Positions 21,003-32,968 of a stretch of DNA of 64,000 nt are shown piece by piece. This DNA is from Sciurus carolinensis (lineage: Eukaryota > Chordata > Mammalia > Rodentia > Sciuridae), in the NCBI RefSeq assembly GCF_902686445.1, contig NC_062215.1:26682750-26746749 (forward strand). Direction: 5' to 3'. Below the pieces are notes generated by a model that saw nothing but the letters and a program-made list of their open reading frames with translations, was not told the DNA's origin and made no database searches. The position numbers and the translations under genes are program-made. Positions within the stretch are counted from its first letter, which is position 1, and each line of letters opens with the position of its first letter.

Positions 21003-22046
21003 ATGAGAAAACAAGGGAAGAAAATGTCCCAAACAAACCTAGATGGTATAGCAATAAAATCCAATGACAGCAGAGCAGAAGAAATGTCAGAAAGGGAGTT
21101 CAGAATGTACGTAATTAAAACGATCAGGGAAGCTAATGAGGAGATGAAAGAGCAAATGCAGGCATTGAAGGAGGAGATGAAAGAGCAAATGCAGGCATTA
21201 AATGATCGCACCAATCAACAGTTAAAAGACCAAATACGGGAAGCAAGAGATCATTTCAATAAAGAGTTAGAGATACTGAAAAAAAACCAAACTGAAATCC
21301 TTAAAAAGGAAACAATAAACCAAGTTAAAAACTCCATAGAAAGCATAACCAATAGGATAGAACACCTGGAAGACAGAACCTCAGACATTGAAGACAAAAT
21401 ATTTAACCTTGAAAACAAAGTGGAACAAACAGAGAAGATGGTAAGAAATCATGAACAGAATCTCCAAGAACTATGGGATATCATGAAAAGGCCAAATTTG
21501 AGAATTATTGGGATTGAGGAAGGCTTAGAGAAACAAACCAAAGGAATGAACAATCTATTCAATGAAATAATAACAGAAAATTTCCCGAATCTGAAGAACG
21601 AAATGGAAAACCAAGTACAAGAGGCTTATAGAACTCCAAACATACAAAATTACAACAGACCCACACCAAGGCACATTATTATGAAAATACCTAACATACA
21701 AAATAAAGACAGAATTTTAAAGGCCGCGAGAGAAAAGAATCAAATTACATTCAGAGGGAAACCAATAAGAATATCAGCAGATTTTTCAATCCAGACCCTA
21801 AAAGCTAGAAGGGCCTGGAACAACATATACCAAGCCCTGAAAGAAAATGGATGCCAACCAAGAATCTTATACCCAGCAAAACTTACCTTCAAATTTGACG
21901 ATGAAATAAGATCCTTCCATGATAAACAAAAGCTAAAGGAATTTACAAAAAGAAAGCCAGCATTACAGAACATTCTCAGCAAAATATTCCATGAGGAAGA
22001 GATGAAAAACAACGATGCAAATCAGCAACAGGAGGCGCTAGCCTAA
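21003..22046 (+). CDS. L1 ORF1 protein (RNA-binding nucleic-acid chaperone), intact
   Basis: This 347-residue frame is intact. It has a short basic N-terminus, a coiled coil (about residues 40-155) for trimer formation, an RRM domain from about residue 163 (RPNLRIIGIEEG), and a C-terminal domain (about 250-340) with the hallmark ARRAW motif. ORF1p coats L1 RNA in the cytoplasm and is needed for retrotransposition. Length is typical for the family. Within the coiled coil an 11-residue unit, EEMKEQMQALK, is duplicated in tandem at residues 46-56 and 57-67 (33-bp repeat). ORF2 starts 31 bases after the stop codon. Confidence 0.97.
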   Translation: MRKQGKKMSQTNLDGIAIKSNDSRAEEMSEREFRMYVIKTIREANEEMKEQMQALKEEMKEQMQALNDRTNQQLKDQIREARDHFNKELEILKKNQTEILKKETINQVKNSIESITNRIEHLEDRTSDIEDKIFNLENKVEQTEKMVRNHEQNLQELWDIMKRPNLRIIGIEEGLEKQTKGMNNLFNEIITENFPNLKNEMENQVQEAYRTPNIQNYNRPTPRHIIMKIPNIQNKDRILKAAREKNQITFRGKPIRISADFSIQTLKARRAWNNIYQALKENGCQPRILYPAKLTFKFDDEIRSFHDKQKLKEFTKRKPALQNILSKIFHEEEMKNNDANQQQEALA

Positions 22047-22077
22047 AGGAATAGCCAAATAAAGGAGAAACCAAATC

Positions 22078-25000
22078 ATGTCAAAAACAAATATGAGTCA
22101 ATTGACTGGGAATACAAATCATATCACAATAATAACCCTGAATGTTAATGGCCTGAATTCATCAATCAAAAGACACAGACTGGCAGATTGGATTAAAAAG
22201 AAAAATCCAACAATATGCTGCCTGCAAGAGACACATCTCATAGAAAGAGACACCCATAGACTAAAGGTGAAAGGATGGGGAAAATCATACCATGCACACG
22301 GACACAGCAAAAAAGCTGGAGTATCCATCCTCATCTCAGATAATGTGGACTTCAAACCAAAACTAGTCAGAAGGGATAAAGAAGGACATTACATGCTGCT
22401 TAAGGGAAGCATAAATCAGCAAGACATAACAATCATAAATATCTATGCCCCGAACATTGGCTCATCCACGTACGTCAAACAAATCCTTCTCAATTCCAGA
22501 AATCAAATAGACCACAACACAATAATACTAGGCGATTTTAACACACCTCTCTCAACACTGGATAGATCGTCCAAACAAAAATTGAATAAAGAAACTATAG
22601 ATCTCAACAACACAATCAGCAATTTAGACTTAACGGACATATATAGAATATACCATCCAACAAAGAATGAATACACTTTCTTCTCAGCAGCACATGGATC
22701 CTTCTCTAAAATAGACCATATTTTATGCCACAAAGCTACTGTTAGTAAATACAAGAAGATAGAGATACTACCTTGTACTCTATCAGATCATAATGGATTG
22801 AAATTAGAAATAAATGACAGAATAAAAACAGAAACTTCTCCAATACCTGGAGACTAAATAATACACTATTATATGATGAATGGATAACAGAAGACATCAG
22901 GAGGGAAATAAAAAATTCTTAGAAGTAAACGAGAACAAAGACACATCATATCAAATCTCTGGGACACTATGAAAGCAGTACTTAGAGGAAGATTTATTTC
23001 ATGGGGTGCATTCAAAAAAAGAAGTAGAAATCAACAAATAAACGAGTTAACACTACAGCTCAAAGCACTAGAAAAAGAAGAGCAGACCAATACCAAAAGT
23101 AGTAGAAGACAGGAAATAGTTAAAATCAGAGCCGAAATCAACGAAATCGAAACAAAAGAAACAATCGGAAAAATTAATAAAATAAATAGTTGGTTCTTTG
23201 AAAAAATAAATAAAATTGATAAACCCTTAGCCACACTAACAAAGAGAAAGAGGGAGAAAACTCAAATTACTAAAATTCGGAATGAACAAGGAAACATCAC
23301 AACAGACACGAGTGAAATACAAAACATAATTAGAAGCTATTTCGAAAATCTATACTCCAACAAAATAGAAAATTTCAAAGACATCAACAGATTTCTAGAG
23401 ACATATGAACTACCTAAACTGAACGAGGAGGACATACACAACTTAAATAAACCAATTTCAAGCAATGAAATAGAAGAGGTCATCAAAAGCCTACCAACAA
23501 AGAAAAGTCCAGGACCAGATGGGTTCTCAGCTGAGTTCTACAAAACCTTTAAAGAAGAGCTCATTCCAATACTCCTCAAACTATTCCATGAAATAGAAGA
23601 GGAGGGAACCCTACCAAACTCGTTCTATGAAGCCAATATCACCCTGATACCTAAACCAGACAGAGACACATCGAGGAAAGAAAATTTCAGACCAATATCC
23701 TTAATGAACATCGATGCAAAAATTCTCAACAAAATTTTAGCAAATCGCATATAAATATATATTAAAAAGATAGTGCACCACGATCAAGTGGGTTTTATCC
23801 CAGGGATGCAAGGTTGGTTCAACATTCGGAAATCAATAAATGTCATTCACCATATCAACAGACTTAAAGTTAAGAATCACATGATTATTTCAATAGATGC
23901 AGAAAAAGCATTTGATAAAATACAGCATCCCTTCATGCTCAAAACACTAGAAAAAATTGGGGTAATGGGAACATTCCTAAACATTATAAAGGCCATCTAC
24001 GCTAAGCCCATGGCTAATATCATTCTAAATGGTGAAAAACTGAAAGCGTTCCCCCTAAAAACTGGAACAAGGCAGGGATGCCCTCTTTCACCGCTTCTAT
24101 TCAACATCGTCCTTGAGACTCTAGCCAGAGCAATCAGACAAACCAAAGAAATTAAAGGGATACGAATAGGAAAAGAAGAACTCAAACTATCCCTGTTCGC
24201 TGATGACATGATTATATATTTAGAGGAACCTGGAAATTCCACCAGAAAACTTTTAGAACTCATAAGTGAATTCAGTAAAGTAGCAGGTTACAAGATCAAT
24301 GCTCATAAATCCAATGCATTTTTATACATAAGTGATGAATCTTCAGAAAGAGAAATTAGGAAAACTACTCCATTCACAATAGCATCGAAAAAAATAAAAT
24401 ACTTGGGAATCAATCTCACAAAAGAGGTGAAAGACCTCTACAATGAGAACTACAGAACACTAAAGAAAGAAATTCAAGAAAACCTTAGAAGATGGAAAGA
24501 TCTCCCATGTTCCTGGATAGGCAGAATTAATATCGTCAAAATGGCTATACTACCTAAAGTTCTATACAGATTCAATGCAATTCCAATTAAAATCCCAATG
24601 ATGTACCTCGCAGAAATAGAGCAAGCAATTATGAAATTCATCTGGAAGAATAAAAAACCTAGAATAGCTAAAGCAATCCTCAGTAGCAAGAGCGAAGCAG
24701 GGGGTATTGCAATACCAGATCTTCAACTCTACTACAAAGCAATAGTAACAAAAACGGCATGGTATTGGTACCAAAATAGACAGGTAGATCAATGGTACAG
24801 AATAGAGGACATGGACACAAACCCAAATAAATACAATTTTCTCATACTAGACAAAGGTTCCAACAATATGCAATGGAGAAAAGATAGCCTCTTCAACAAA
24901 TGGTGCTGGGAAAACTGGAAAACTATATGCAATAGAATGAAACTAAACCCCTATCTCTCACCCTACACAAAACTCAACTCAAAATGGATCAAGGACCTCG

Positions 25001-25923
25001 GAATCAGACCAGAGACCCTGCATCTTATAGAAGAAAAAGTAGGTCCAAATCTTCAACTTGTTGGCTCAGGATCAGATTTCCTTAACAGGACTCCCATAGC
25101 ACAAGAAATAAAAGCAAGAATAAACAACTGGGATAGATTCAAACTAAAAAGCTTTCTCTCAGCAAAGGAAACTATCAGAAATGTGAAGAGAGAGCCTACA
25201 GAGTGGGAGAATATCTTTGCCAACCATACCTCAGATAGAGCGCTAATTTCCAGAATCTATAAAGAACTCAAAAAACTCTACACGAAGAATACAAATAATC
25301 CAATCAACAAATGGGCTAAGGAAATGAACAGACACTTCACAGAAGAAGATGTACAAGTAATCACCAGATATATGAAAAAATGTTCAACATCCCTAGTAAT
25401 AAGGGAAATGCAAATCAAAACCACCCTAAGATTTCATCTCACCCCAATTAGAATGGCGATTATCAAGAATACAAGCAACAATAGGTGTTGGCGAGGATGT
25501 GGTGAAAAAGGAACACTCATACATTGCTGGTGGGGTTGCAAATTAGTGCAACCACTCTGGAAAGCAGTGTGGAGATTCCTCAGAAAGCTTGGAATGGAAA
25601 CACCATTTGACCCAGCTATCCCACTCCTCGGCCTATACCCAAAGGACTTAAAATCAGCATACTACAGAGATACAGCCACATCAATGTTCATTGCTGCTCA
25701 ATTCACCATAGCCAGATTGTGGAACCAACCTAGATGCCCTTCAGTTGATGAATGGATAAAGAAACTGTGGCATATTTATACAATGGAATATTACTCCGCA
25801 ATGAAGAATGATAAAATTATGGCATTTGTAGGCAAATGGTCGAAATTGGAGAATATCATGCTAAGTGAGATAAGCCAATCTCAAAAAACTAAAGGACAAA
25901 TGATCTCGCTGATAAGCGGATGA
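22078..25923 (+). pseudogene. L1 ORF2 (endonuclease-reverse transcriptase), lightly broken
   Basis: Segments 22078-22857, 22969-23754 and 23773-25923 share one frame. The endonuclease part keeps QETHL (residues 50-54), GDFN (152-155) and SDH (236-238), all active-site motifs. The reverse transcriptase keeps the [12 protein letters not shown] motif (catalytic Asp pair near 24202-24207), and the C-terminal Cys-rich motif (CWRGCG to HCWWGC) is at about 25485-25540. Breaks: three single-base deletions near 22845, 22912 and 22950, which together restore frame, and one in-frame TAA at 23752-23754. Without these the frame would be about the usual 1,280 residues. The element as read cannot make a full ORF2 protein. 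Confidence 0.95.
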
Positions 25924-26167
25924 GGACATATAATGGGGGGTGGGAGGGGCTAGCATTAGGTTTAGGGTTAGGTTTAGAGTTAGGCTAAGGAGAGCAGTAA
26001 GAATGAAGGAAAGAAGGACTGTGTAGAGGGAAAAGAGGGGTGGGAGGGGTGGGAGGGGTGGGAGGGGTGGGAGGGGTGGGGTGGAGGGGAAAAATATAAT
26101 AAACATCATTACCCTATGTAAACGTAAAAAAAAAAAAAATATATATATATATATATATAAAGGAAAA
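25924..26167 (+). repeat. L1 3'UTR with telomere-like and G-rich tracts
   Basis: After the ORF2 stop come a TTAGGG-like degenerate run (25955-25984), a purine-rich stretch, tandem GGGTGGGA-type repeats (26034-26089), then ATAAA-rich sequence and A/(AT)n tail. A G-rich polypurine tract in the 3'UTR is a conserved L1 feature. Confidence 0.85.
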
Positions 26168-26183
26168 AAAAATAAATAAATAG
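26168..26183. repeat. L1 target site duplication, right copy
   Basis: Sixteen bases identical to 20054-20069, after the A-rich L1 tail. The interrupted SINE resumes right after it. Confidence 0.85.
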
Positions 26184-26240
26184 AAAGAACTGTATCCATC
26201 TACAACTAAAAAATATATATATATATATATTAAAAAAAAG
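26184..26240 (+). mobile_element. ID-derived SINE, 3' tail part
   Basis: The tail GTATCCATCTACAACTAAAA plus an (AT)n run resumes here. The same tail follows the intact element at 5826-5980, proving the two parts belong together. Confidence 0.85.
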
Positions 26241-27889
26241 AAAAGAAAAGAATGGGATATATTGAAAGACTAAAGAAACAAACCTGAAAGAACTCCCAAT
26301 GTCCAAAGCTGGAATTATTTGAGAAACCAAATAAATGATAAGATTATCTAGTTCACAAAATAAAAAAATATATCCACTGAGTCCAAACTTAAGGAAGAAG
26401 AGAGAGAATGAAGAGGATAGCATCTTCTTACAGAAGACTACCAATTAATACATGTAGGATGAAGAAAACAGAAACAAACATTTGTAATATTTTACCAATA
26501 ATTATGGTAGACAAGATCTACTGATAAATGCTAAAATCAGTGGTTGAAATTTTGAGAAGAAACAGAAAATTTGTAGTCTCAAAGTATATCCACTAAAATA
26601 TTATTCAATTATAAATGGAAAATATTTACTTCACAATGGAGAAATTCAACAAATTGGTTGAATGGAGCGACCAAAGTTAACATTACCACCAATAAGACAT
26701 ATTGACATTGATGTTATAGAATTTACCTCCTAATATGATTCATTTAAAAAGGCATATGGTGTCTATGATATTCTTGCCAAAACAAAACAAACAAACAAAA
26801 ACTGAAACTGTATAACTTCAATCTGATCATGAGAAATCATCAGAGAAACACAATGAAAAGACATTCTACAAAATAATTAACCAGTATTCTTCAAAAGTCT
26901 CAGGGTCATGAAAGAAGAAAAGACAAAGAATTGTCACATGTCACCAAAATTGAGCTTTGACAACTAAAAGAAACATGGGATTCTAGATTGGATCCTGGAA
27001 CAGAAAAAGGACAATAAGTGGAAAAAACTAGTGAAACTCTAACACAACACGAATCTATAGTTTAGCTAATAGCATCATACCAATGTAACTTTCTTAATAT
27101 TGAAAATTGTACTATAGATAGTTTTCATTTAGAGAAGCTGGGTAAAAGGTCTATGGGAATTCTACAATTTTTGCAACTTTTCTGTAAATCTAAAATTATT
27201 TTAAAAGATTTTTAAAAACTTAAAAATTATACATTTAAAATTTAAAATTATACATGCATACTATAATAGGAATCTTTAGTATCAGAAAACAGGAAAAAAT
27301 GGTTCAACTACTGTAAAGATTCAAGTTTGTGAAAACCAAAGACACAGGAACAATTTTAGAACTTAATCACAAATGGAGGAGGATGGAAAATTCTTTTCAG
27401 TAAGAATGCTGGCTCTGTGTAGACATTTCCTGTTCTGTATGCTAAGCACATCCTCTGAAGAATGCAGCACACATTGACCACTGGCTTTACATACCAAACT
27501 CTGCTAACAAGGGTTTCTCACAGTAGTTCTACCGAAGTATTTTAAGTCATATGTCTTTAAAAGAACCCTTTAAAAGTTTTGTAAGTAGGTACCAATCTAA
27601 TTGCTTTTTAATTAAAGTTTTGCCCTTAGTTCTAAAATTCACATTCTACTAATAATCAACAATCCAGGATACTCTTCAAAGAAAAAAAATATTACTTTTT
27701 TGGAGAATATATACCTGTGTGGGTGTACACATATGTATTATCCCATTCATATAATTTTCATACTTTTTACTACAACATTGTCTGCATTGCAAAGACTAGG
27801 GAAAACAAAGGTGTTCCATTCTATAAATATCCGAACCACAGTTGGGCATAAGTAATGCCTTTCCCCTGCTTATCTTCTAAGATTCTCAA

Positions 27890-28610
27890 GTTCCAATGGT
27901 CTTTCTTTACTCTTGTCTTCAATTTCTCCTGCTATTGAACTCTTCTAGGCACACAAATAAGCCAGCACTCCCATTCTCTACCCTGTACCATGCAAACCTC
28001 CAGTTCCACCTTAAGTTATCCTTTCTCTCTCCTACCACCACAACCACCTTTCTTGAGCAGGCTATACTTGCTGTCTCCTCCTTTTATGAATCACATTCAT
28101 TTCTGTTACTGGTCCTGCAACTCAAACTGTTCAAACCTATACCTGAAAATGTACAAATTCAGTCGCATTCTGCTTGACTTCTGTATACAACTGACCTGGT
28201 GACAACTCCTTCCATTCTCTTATCCCTGACTGCCAGGGATGAAGTTTCTCACGATCTACCACTACAACCCCTGGCAAGGCCCTGCTCTTCCTGAGCATCC
28301 TTTTCTCCATTCAAGCGCCACCCCCACTCCCCAGTCACATACACATATACACATACAGATGCTGCTTTCCTCACTTGCTCAGATTCTGAAGCCCTCTGCC
28401 TGGCATTTCTGCTTGGGTAGATTCTTTCATCATGCTCAGGCTCTCACACCCCCAAGTCAGGCTGCCCCCCTGCAGGGGCATCCTTTGAACTGCTGGGCCC
28501 CACATGGAAATTCTCCTAACCTTGCTTGCGTTATGATACTTCCTCCACCCTGCCTCACCCTACAGACACCAACCTTGCTCTGTACTACCTAATGGCTTTA
28601 GGACTGAATT
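27890..28610 (+). mobile_element. Possible L2-like fragments
   Basis: Pyrimidine-rich stretches with phrases such as CTCTGCCTGGCATTTCT are reminiscent of L2 ORF/3' end. The match is weak and parts may be unique intron. Confidence 0.3.
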
Positions 28611-28877
28611 GTGCAGAAAGGAAAGGGTAAGGCAAAATAAAGCAATACTACATCATTAGAGCTTTACAGTAAGTTTTAATATCTTGCAAGGCAAGTTCCT
28701 ATACTACTTCAGGATTTCCTTGGTTTCGTTTGACCTTTTGTTCTCTAATTTCTTCCTTATTGGCATCTTATTCATGAATATGATTCAGTTCCATAAAAAA
28801 AACTCATCCTAACAATTTTTTTGCCCATTCACATCCTTAGCACTTTTATAACACTTTTAAAAAAGAACAAATTTGTT

Positions 28878-29355
28878 ACTACAGTGATGCAGCCACATCA
28901 ATGTTCATAGCTGCTCAATTCCTAATAGCCAGCTTGTGGAACCAACCTAGATGCCCTTCAATTGATGAATGGATAAAGAAATTGTGGTATATATATACAA
29001 TGGAATATTACTCAGCCATAAAGAATAATAAAATTATGGCATTTGCAGGCAAATGGATGAAATTGGAGAATATCATGCTAAATGAGATAAGCCAATCTCA
29101 AAAAACCAAAGGACAAATGATCTCGCTGATAAGCAGATGATGATACATACTGGCGGGGTGGGAGGGAGGCAAGAATGGAGGAAGGAGGGAGTGTATAGAG
29201 GGAAAAGAGAGGTGAGAGGGGTGGGGGGGGAAACAGAATAAATCAAACAGCATTGCCCTATGTAAATGTATGATTACACAAATGGTATGCCTCTACTTCA
29301 TGTACAACCAGAGAAACAAGTTGTACCCCATTTGTTTACAATGAAAAATTTTAAA
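28878..29355 (+). mobile_element. 5'-truncated L1 3' end
   Basis: Encodes the ORF2 C-terminus at 28901-29140 (MFIAAQFLIASLWNQP to [12 protein letters not shown], then a stop), then a G-rich 3'UTR and an A-rich tail. AAGAACAAATTTGTT before and AAGAATAAATTTGTT after are a near-perfect target duplication. Confidence 0.9.
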
Positions 29356-29701
29356 AAAAGAATAAATTTGTTCATTTGATTTCCTTTTACCTATTCTACC
29401 ACAAGTCCCCCATAAGAAATTTCTTTTAATGATACAATATATATAAAGCTCTTTTCTTTCTGCTTCGAACTGATCTCTAAGCTCAATTTGAGAATTATCA
29501 ATAGGGAGTCAAGTGAGCTTCATGTAAGCTGGCCTTGAAAGAAGGTATTTCTCCTGGTAGGTAAACTAGGAATAAAAGTATTGAAAGCAGTCTGGAGTTC
29601 AGGGAGGAGTCAAGGTTGGAGATTCAAATTTGTGAACACCCATGTGTAGATGGCATTAACAGACATGGAACTTGACCTACCTAGATTAAGAGATGGGCTA
29701 A

Positions 29702-29735
29702 GTTTTTTTTTTTTTTTTTTTTTTGGGGGGGGGGC
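29702..29735. repeat. Poly(T)/poly(G) homopolymer junction
   Basis: About 22 T followed directly by 10 G. No surrounding repeat explains it. Confidence 0.8.
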
Positions 29736-30059
29736 TAAGTTTTGTACACTGTGGTATTCTAACATTTAGAAGACCAAGAGGAGAAGTGAAACCAGCAGGA
29801 CGAAAGGGGCAAGAAAAAAGATCAATGTGAGAATGAGGGGGTGGTTGTATCCTGAAAGTAAACTGGAAGCAGCATTAGAAGTTTAATATATTCAAATGCT
29901 GCTAAAAGACAAGGTGAGGCCTGAGAATCTTCTACTAGATTTGGAAAAAAAGATGTTTTTGTAAACCTTGACAAAAGGGATGTTAGTGCAGGAGATAGGG
30001 CTCAAAAATCTGAGAAGAACCAGACAAAGAGAAATACACCAAACTTCAAACAGGCACGA

Positions 30060-30292
30060 ATGCCTCCAGTCCAGGGCCTTTACAATTGCTCTCTCATCTT
30101 CCTCACACACTTATTACTTCAGACCTTCCCATGTACCTGCACATCCCCATGCCATCACCCTGAAGCAAGCACCTTTCCCCCTGATTACTCTCTAGCTTAC
30201 CTTGCTTTCTTAATAGCGTTTAACAACACTTGCAATGCTATTATTAATTTGTTTACTTGTTTGTTAATTTCCACGAGAATGCAATAAATCAA
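30060..30292 (+). mobile_element. L2 LINE 3' fragment
   Basis: CCAGGGCCTTTACAATTGCTC, then a TTAATAGCGTTTAACAACAC region and ACTTGTTTGTTAATTTCCAC, the L2 3' order. Confidence 0.75.
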
Positions 30293-31599
30293 GAAATACC
30301 TGTAAATTCTTTTTAAGAACTTGTACACTTTCTAGGCATCATTCCTGGAAAACCCATTGAATATTTATGAACTCACTAACCACAAGGCTCATGCAATGGG
30401 AAAGTCCATAACTTTACAATCTCCTTTACTGACTTTTTTCCTCCACAACATTTTCTATCATTTTGTTCTTCATCTCCTTGACTATAACCCATCATGTGGC
30501 TTTATTACAGAATATTTTCACCTTAAACTTACTTTACAGAAAAACAGTGCTAGTAAAATTAATATTAATTGTAATTTTAACTTTTGTTTTTCCATTTATT
30601 TTAATGCCCCAAATATAGCTAGTTCATTCCCAAAGTTCTCAGGAGAAATGAGAATAGCAAGATAGTTTAAATTAGAGATAGTCTAGTTCAATTCCTGTAT
30701 CATAAGGAAACCAAAATGACAGAGTATATGACATGCGTGGGATGGGTCCATGAGTAAATTCAGTGCTTGACTTCTAGGCCTTTGTAAAGTTAGAGAAAAA
30801 CATTTGATTAATAACAAGGTTTAGGTGAATAATAAAATAGGTCCTAATTATTAATAGGCACACTTTGCAAACTGGGCTCATGCCATTTTACAATGTACCA
30901 TCTTGTTCCTGAAAACTGTTAACTGTTGAGCCTTTATCTCATTTAGTGGTTGCATGACCAAATCAGGGACAGAATGACAGGATTTTATTTAAGAAATTCA
31001 TGGCCTTAGTATTTCCAGGGAGGACACAAAATCTATGCTTAAGTTCATATCTCTTTAATTGGTTTATAACTTGCCAGTAAACTTCTGCCATAGTATGTCA
31101 CTGGATTAAAGAAGAGAATTATAATAATCTCTTACATTGCACTTCTGCATAGTAATTAAAATAGTTAGCAGATGGTATACATTTTTGATGTACTAAAAGT
31201 ATCCCTCCTACTTAATTTTGTTTTGGGAAAGGGGACATGGCAAGTGGGCGATGGGTGTTTTGAAGATCTATTAAACCTACAGGCAAGCTAAAAAAAGCCA
31301 GCGTGGCTGTGGGAGTAAAGATTGAGTGTCCTAGTGTTTTAACAGTGGAGTAATATTGAACATGATTGGCTTCTAACAAATTGAGCAAGAAGAGGGAAAA
31401 ATCGTATAAACCTTAATGTTGAAAATACTTTTCAGTGGGACAAGAGCTATCAAATATTTGGTAAGTGCTTACTGTTTTAAGAACATTTCAAAGGTCAATA
31501 GCATTATTCTGAATGTCTCTACCAACTGAAGCTGAGAGAAAAACCATTTATATTATCCCAATGGATACTTTCTAACATTTAAAATAAATAATTCGTTTG

Positions 31600-31737
31600 A
31601 AAAATATGTTCTCAGTACATATTTACATATTGTCTATAATGTGCTACACACTTTTCCAAGTGCTAGGGATACAGTAGTAAATAAACCCCCTGAAATTTAT
31701 GTTCTCAGTGGAGAGAAAAAAGCAAGGTAAACAATGC
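31600..31737 (+). mobile_element. Possible L2/MIR-class fragment
   Basis: CAAGTGCTAGGGATACAGTAG and AAATTTATGTTCTCAGTGGAG are typical of L2-family ends. Confidence 0.5.
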
Positions 31738-31942
31738 TGGGGAGCAGTGATACATACCAGTAATCCCCGTTAGTAAACAGGCTGAGGCATTGAGGATCAC
31801 AAGTTCAAGGTCAACCTTGGGAACTTAGCAAGACCCTATCTCAAAAAATAAAATAAAAAGGGCTGGGGGGTTGTGGCTCAGTGGTAGGGTATTTGCATAG
31901 TATGCCTGAGGCCCTGGGTTCAGTCCCCAGTTGCAGGGGTAG
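31738..31942 (+). mobile_element. Composite B1-like/ID SINE
   Basis: AAATAAAATAAAAAGGGCTG links the B1 and ID parts; ends GTTCAGTCCCCAGTTGC. Confidence 0.88.
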
Positions 31943-32202
31943 AGGAGGATAAATAAGTAATTGACAGTATTTCAGAACAAAGTAAGTGATATCTTTCAGT
32001 ACTTATGTCATGATAAGGATTATGGAGAGAAATACAGCATGAAAAGGAAATTAGATACAACTAATTCATTTGTATTCAAAGCAAGTGGGCCTGTTTGTAT
32101 CATGACAAGAGTAGATTATACAATGTAACAAGGCATTTTTACAATCAATATCCCCTTCATAAACATTCTATTTTATAAAATATAGAATCTAACTTAAAAT
32201 TT

Positions 32203-32328
32203 TTATTTGTGTTTTGAAACAGGGTCTCATTATGCAGCCCAGGCTGGTCTCAAACTCCTGGGCTCAAGTCATCCTCTTGACTCAGCCTCCTGAGTAGCTG
32301 ATATTACAGTTGTCACCATCAGCCCAGT
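32203..32328 (-). mobile_element. B1-like (7SL-derived) monomer
   Basis: GAAACAGGGTCTCATTATGC, CAAACTCCTGGGCTCAAGTC and CTCAGCCTCCTGAGTAGCTG, reverse complement of a 7SL Alu-domain monomer, without ID part. Confidence 0.85.
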
Positions 32329-32340
32329 TACAATGCACTT

Positions 32341-32443
32341 TTTTTTTTTTTTTTTTTTTTTTTTTTGTGGTGCTGGGGATCGAACCCAGGGCCTTGTGCT
32401 TGCAAGGCAAGCACTTTACCAACTGAGCTATCTCCCCAGCCCC
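32341..32443 (-). mobile_element. Young ID SINE
   Basis: 26 T then GTGGTGCTGGGGATCGAACC to CTATCTCCCCAGCCCC. TACAATGCACTTTT flanks both ends. Confidence 0.93.
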
Positions 32444-32516
32444 TACAATGCACTTTTGTATATCACTTTATGGTTCTGAGAAAGTTAACAGTGGTTTTTT
32501 TTTTGCATCTTTTCTT

Positions 32517-32583
32517 TTCTTGTGGTGAACAGGGCCTTGAGCATGCTAGGTAAGTGTTCTACCACTGAGTTACATCCTTGGCC
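32517..32583 (-). mobile_element. Old ID SINE fragment
   Basis: GCATGCTAGGTAAGTGTTCT and GAGTTACATCCTTGGCCC. Confidence 0.7.
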
Positions 32584-32968
32584 CTTGTTTTGTTTTTAAA
32601 ATGAAACCCTACTAAATTATGAGGTTTCTACCAGTGAACCAAGGATTTCATGTGGCAATGATTTTTAATTCTAAAATACATCCCACCCTAAATTCATATT
32701 ATGTAGCCTAAATTGAATAGAAATTAATTTTTGTCACTACTAATCAAGATGTAACAACTTGACCTTGTTTTCCTATGTAACTTGAAATAGGATGATAGAA
32801 AACACCTCTGGAAAGAGTTTATTTATAACTTTAAAAAAAGGCATCAAATTTACAAACTAAAATATATACAAACTATTACGTTTTATTGTGCTTTGGTTGT
32901 TTAATGTTTCTATGTGAATAAAAAGCTTATACAATGTAAACTGACAATTTCCACAAAATAAAGTTTAC

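Larger units (their letters stand above)
20070..26167 (+). mobile_element. Near-full-length young L1 retrotransposon
   Basis: A 6.1-kb LINE-1 in the orientation opposite to SPAG9. In order: two tandem 5'UTR units (20070-20528, 20529-about 20990), ORF1 (21003-22046), a 31-bp spacer, ORF2 (22078-25923, broken), a 3'UTR with telomere-like and G-rich tracts, an A-rich tail with (AT)n, and a 16-bp target site duplication. The integration point has a TTTTT/A-like nick site. It sits inside the tail of an ID-derived SINE, splitting it into 19988-20053 and 26184-26240. The few coding lesions imply a young insertion. Confidence 0.96.
16878..32968 (-). other. SPAG9: Large SPAG9 intron (16 kb) with the young L1
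   Basis: Holds stacked SINEs, the L1 at 20070-26167, an L1 3' end and L2 pieces. 17549-18009, 19301-19985, 26241-27889, 29373-30059, 30293-31599 and 31943-32202 show nothing clear. Confidence 0.85.

Noticed and set aside
25861..26444. Long minus-strand frames rich in Phe, Pro and Leu
   Set aside because: Artefact of translating the G-rich and A-rich L1 3' end in reverse.
28239..28592. Plus-strand 117-codon Pro/His-rich frame
   Set aside because: Pyrimidine-rich intronic sequence, possibly L2-like; no splice sites in phase or protein similarity recognised.
32365..32553. Frames starting MWCWGSNPGPCACKASTLP seen at several places
   Set aside because: Recurrent reverse translation of ID SINEs, not genes.
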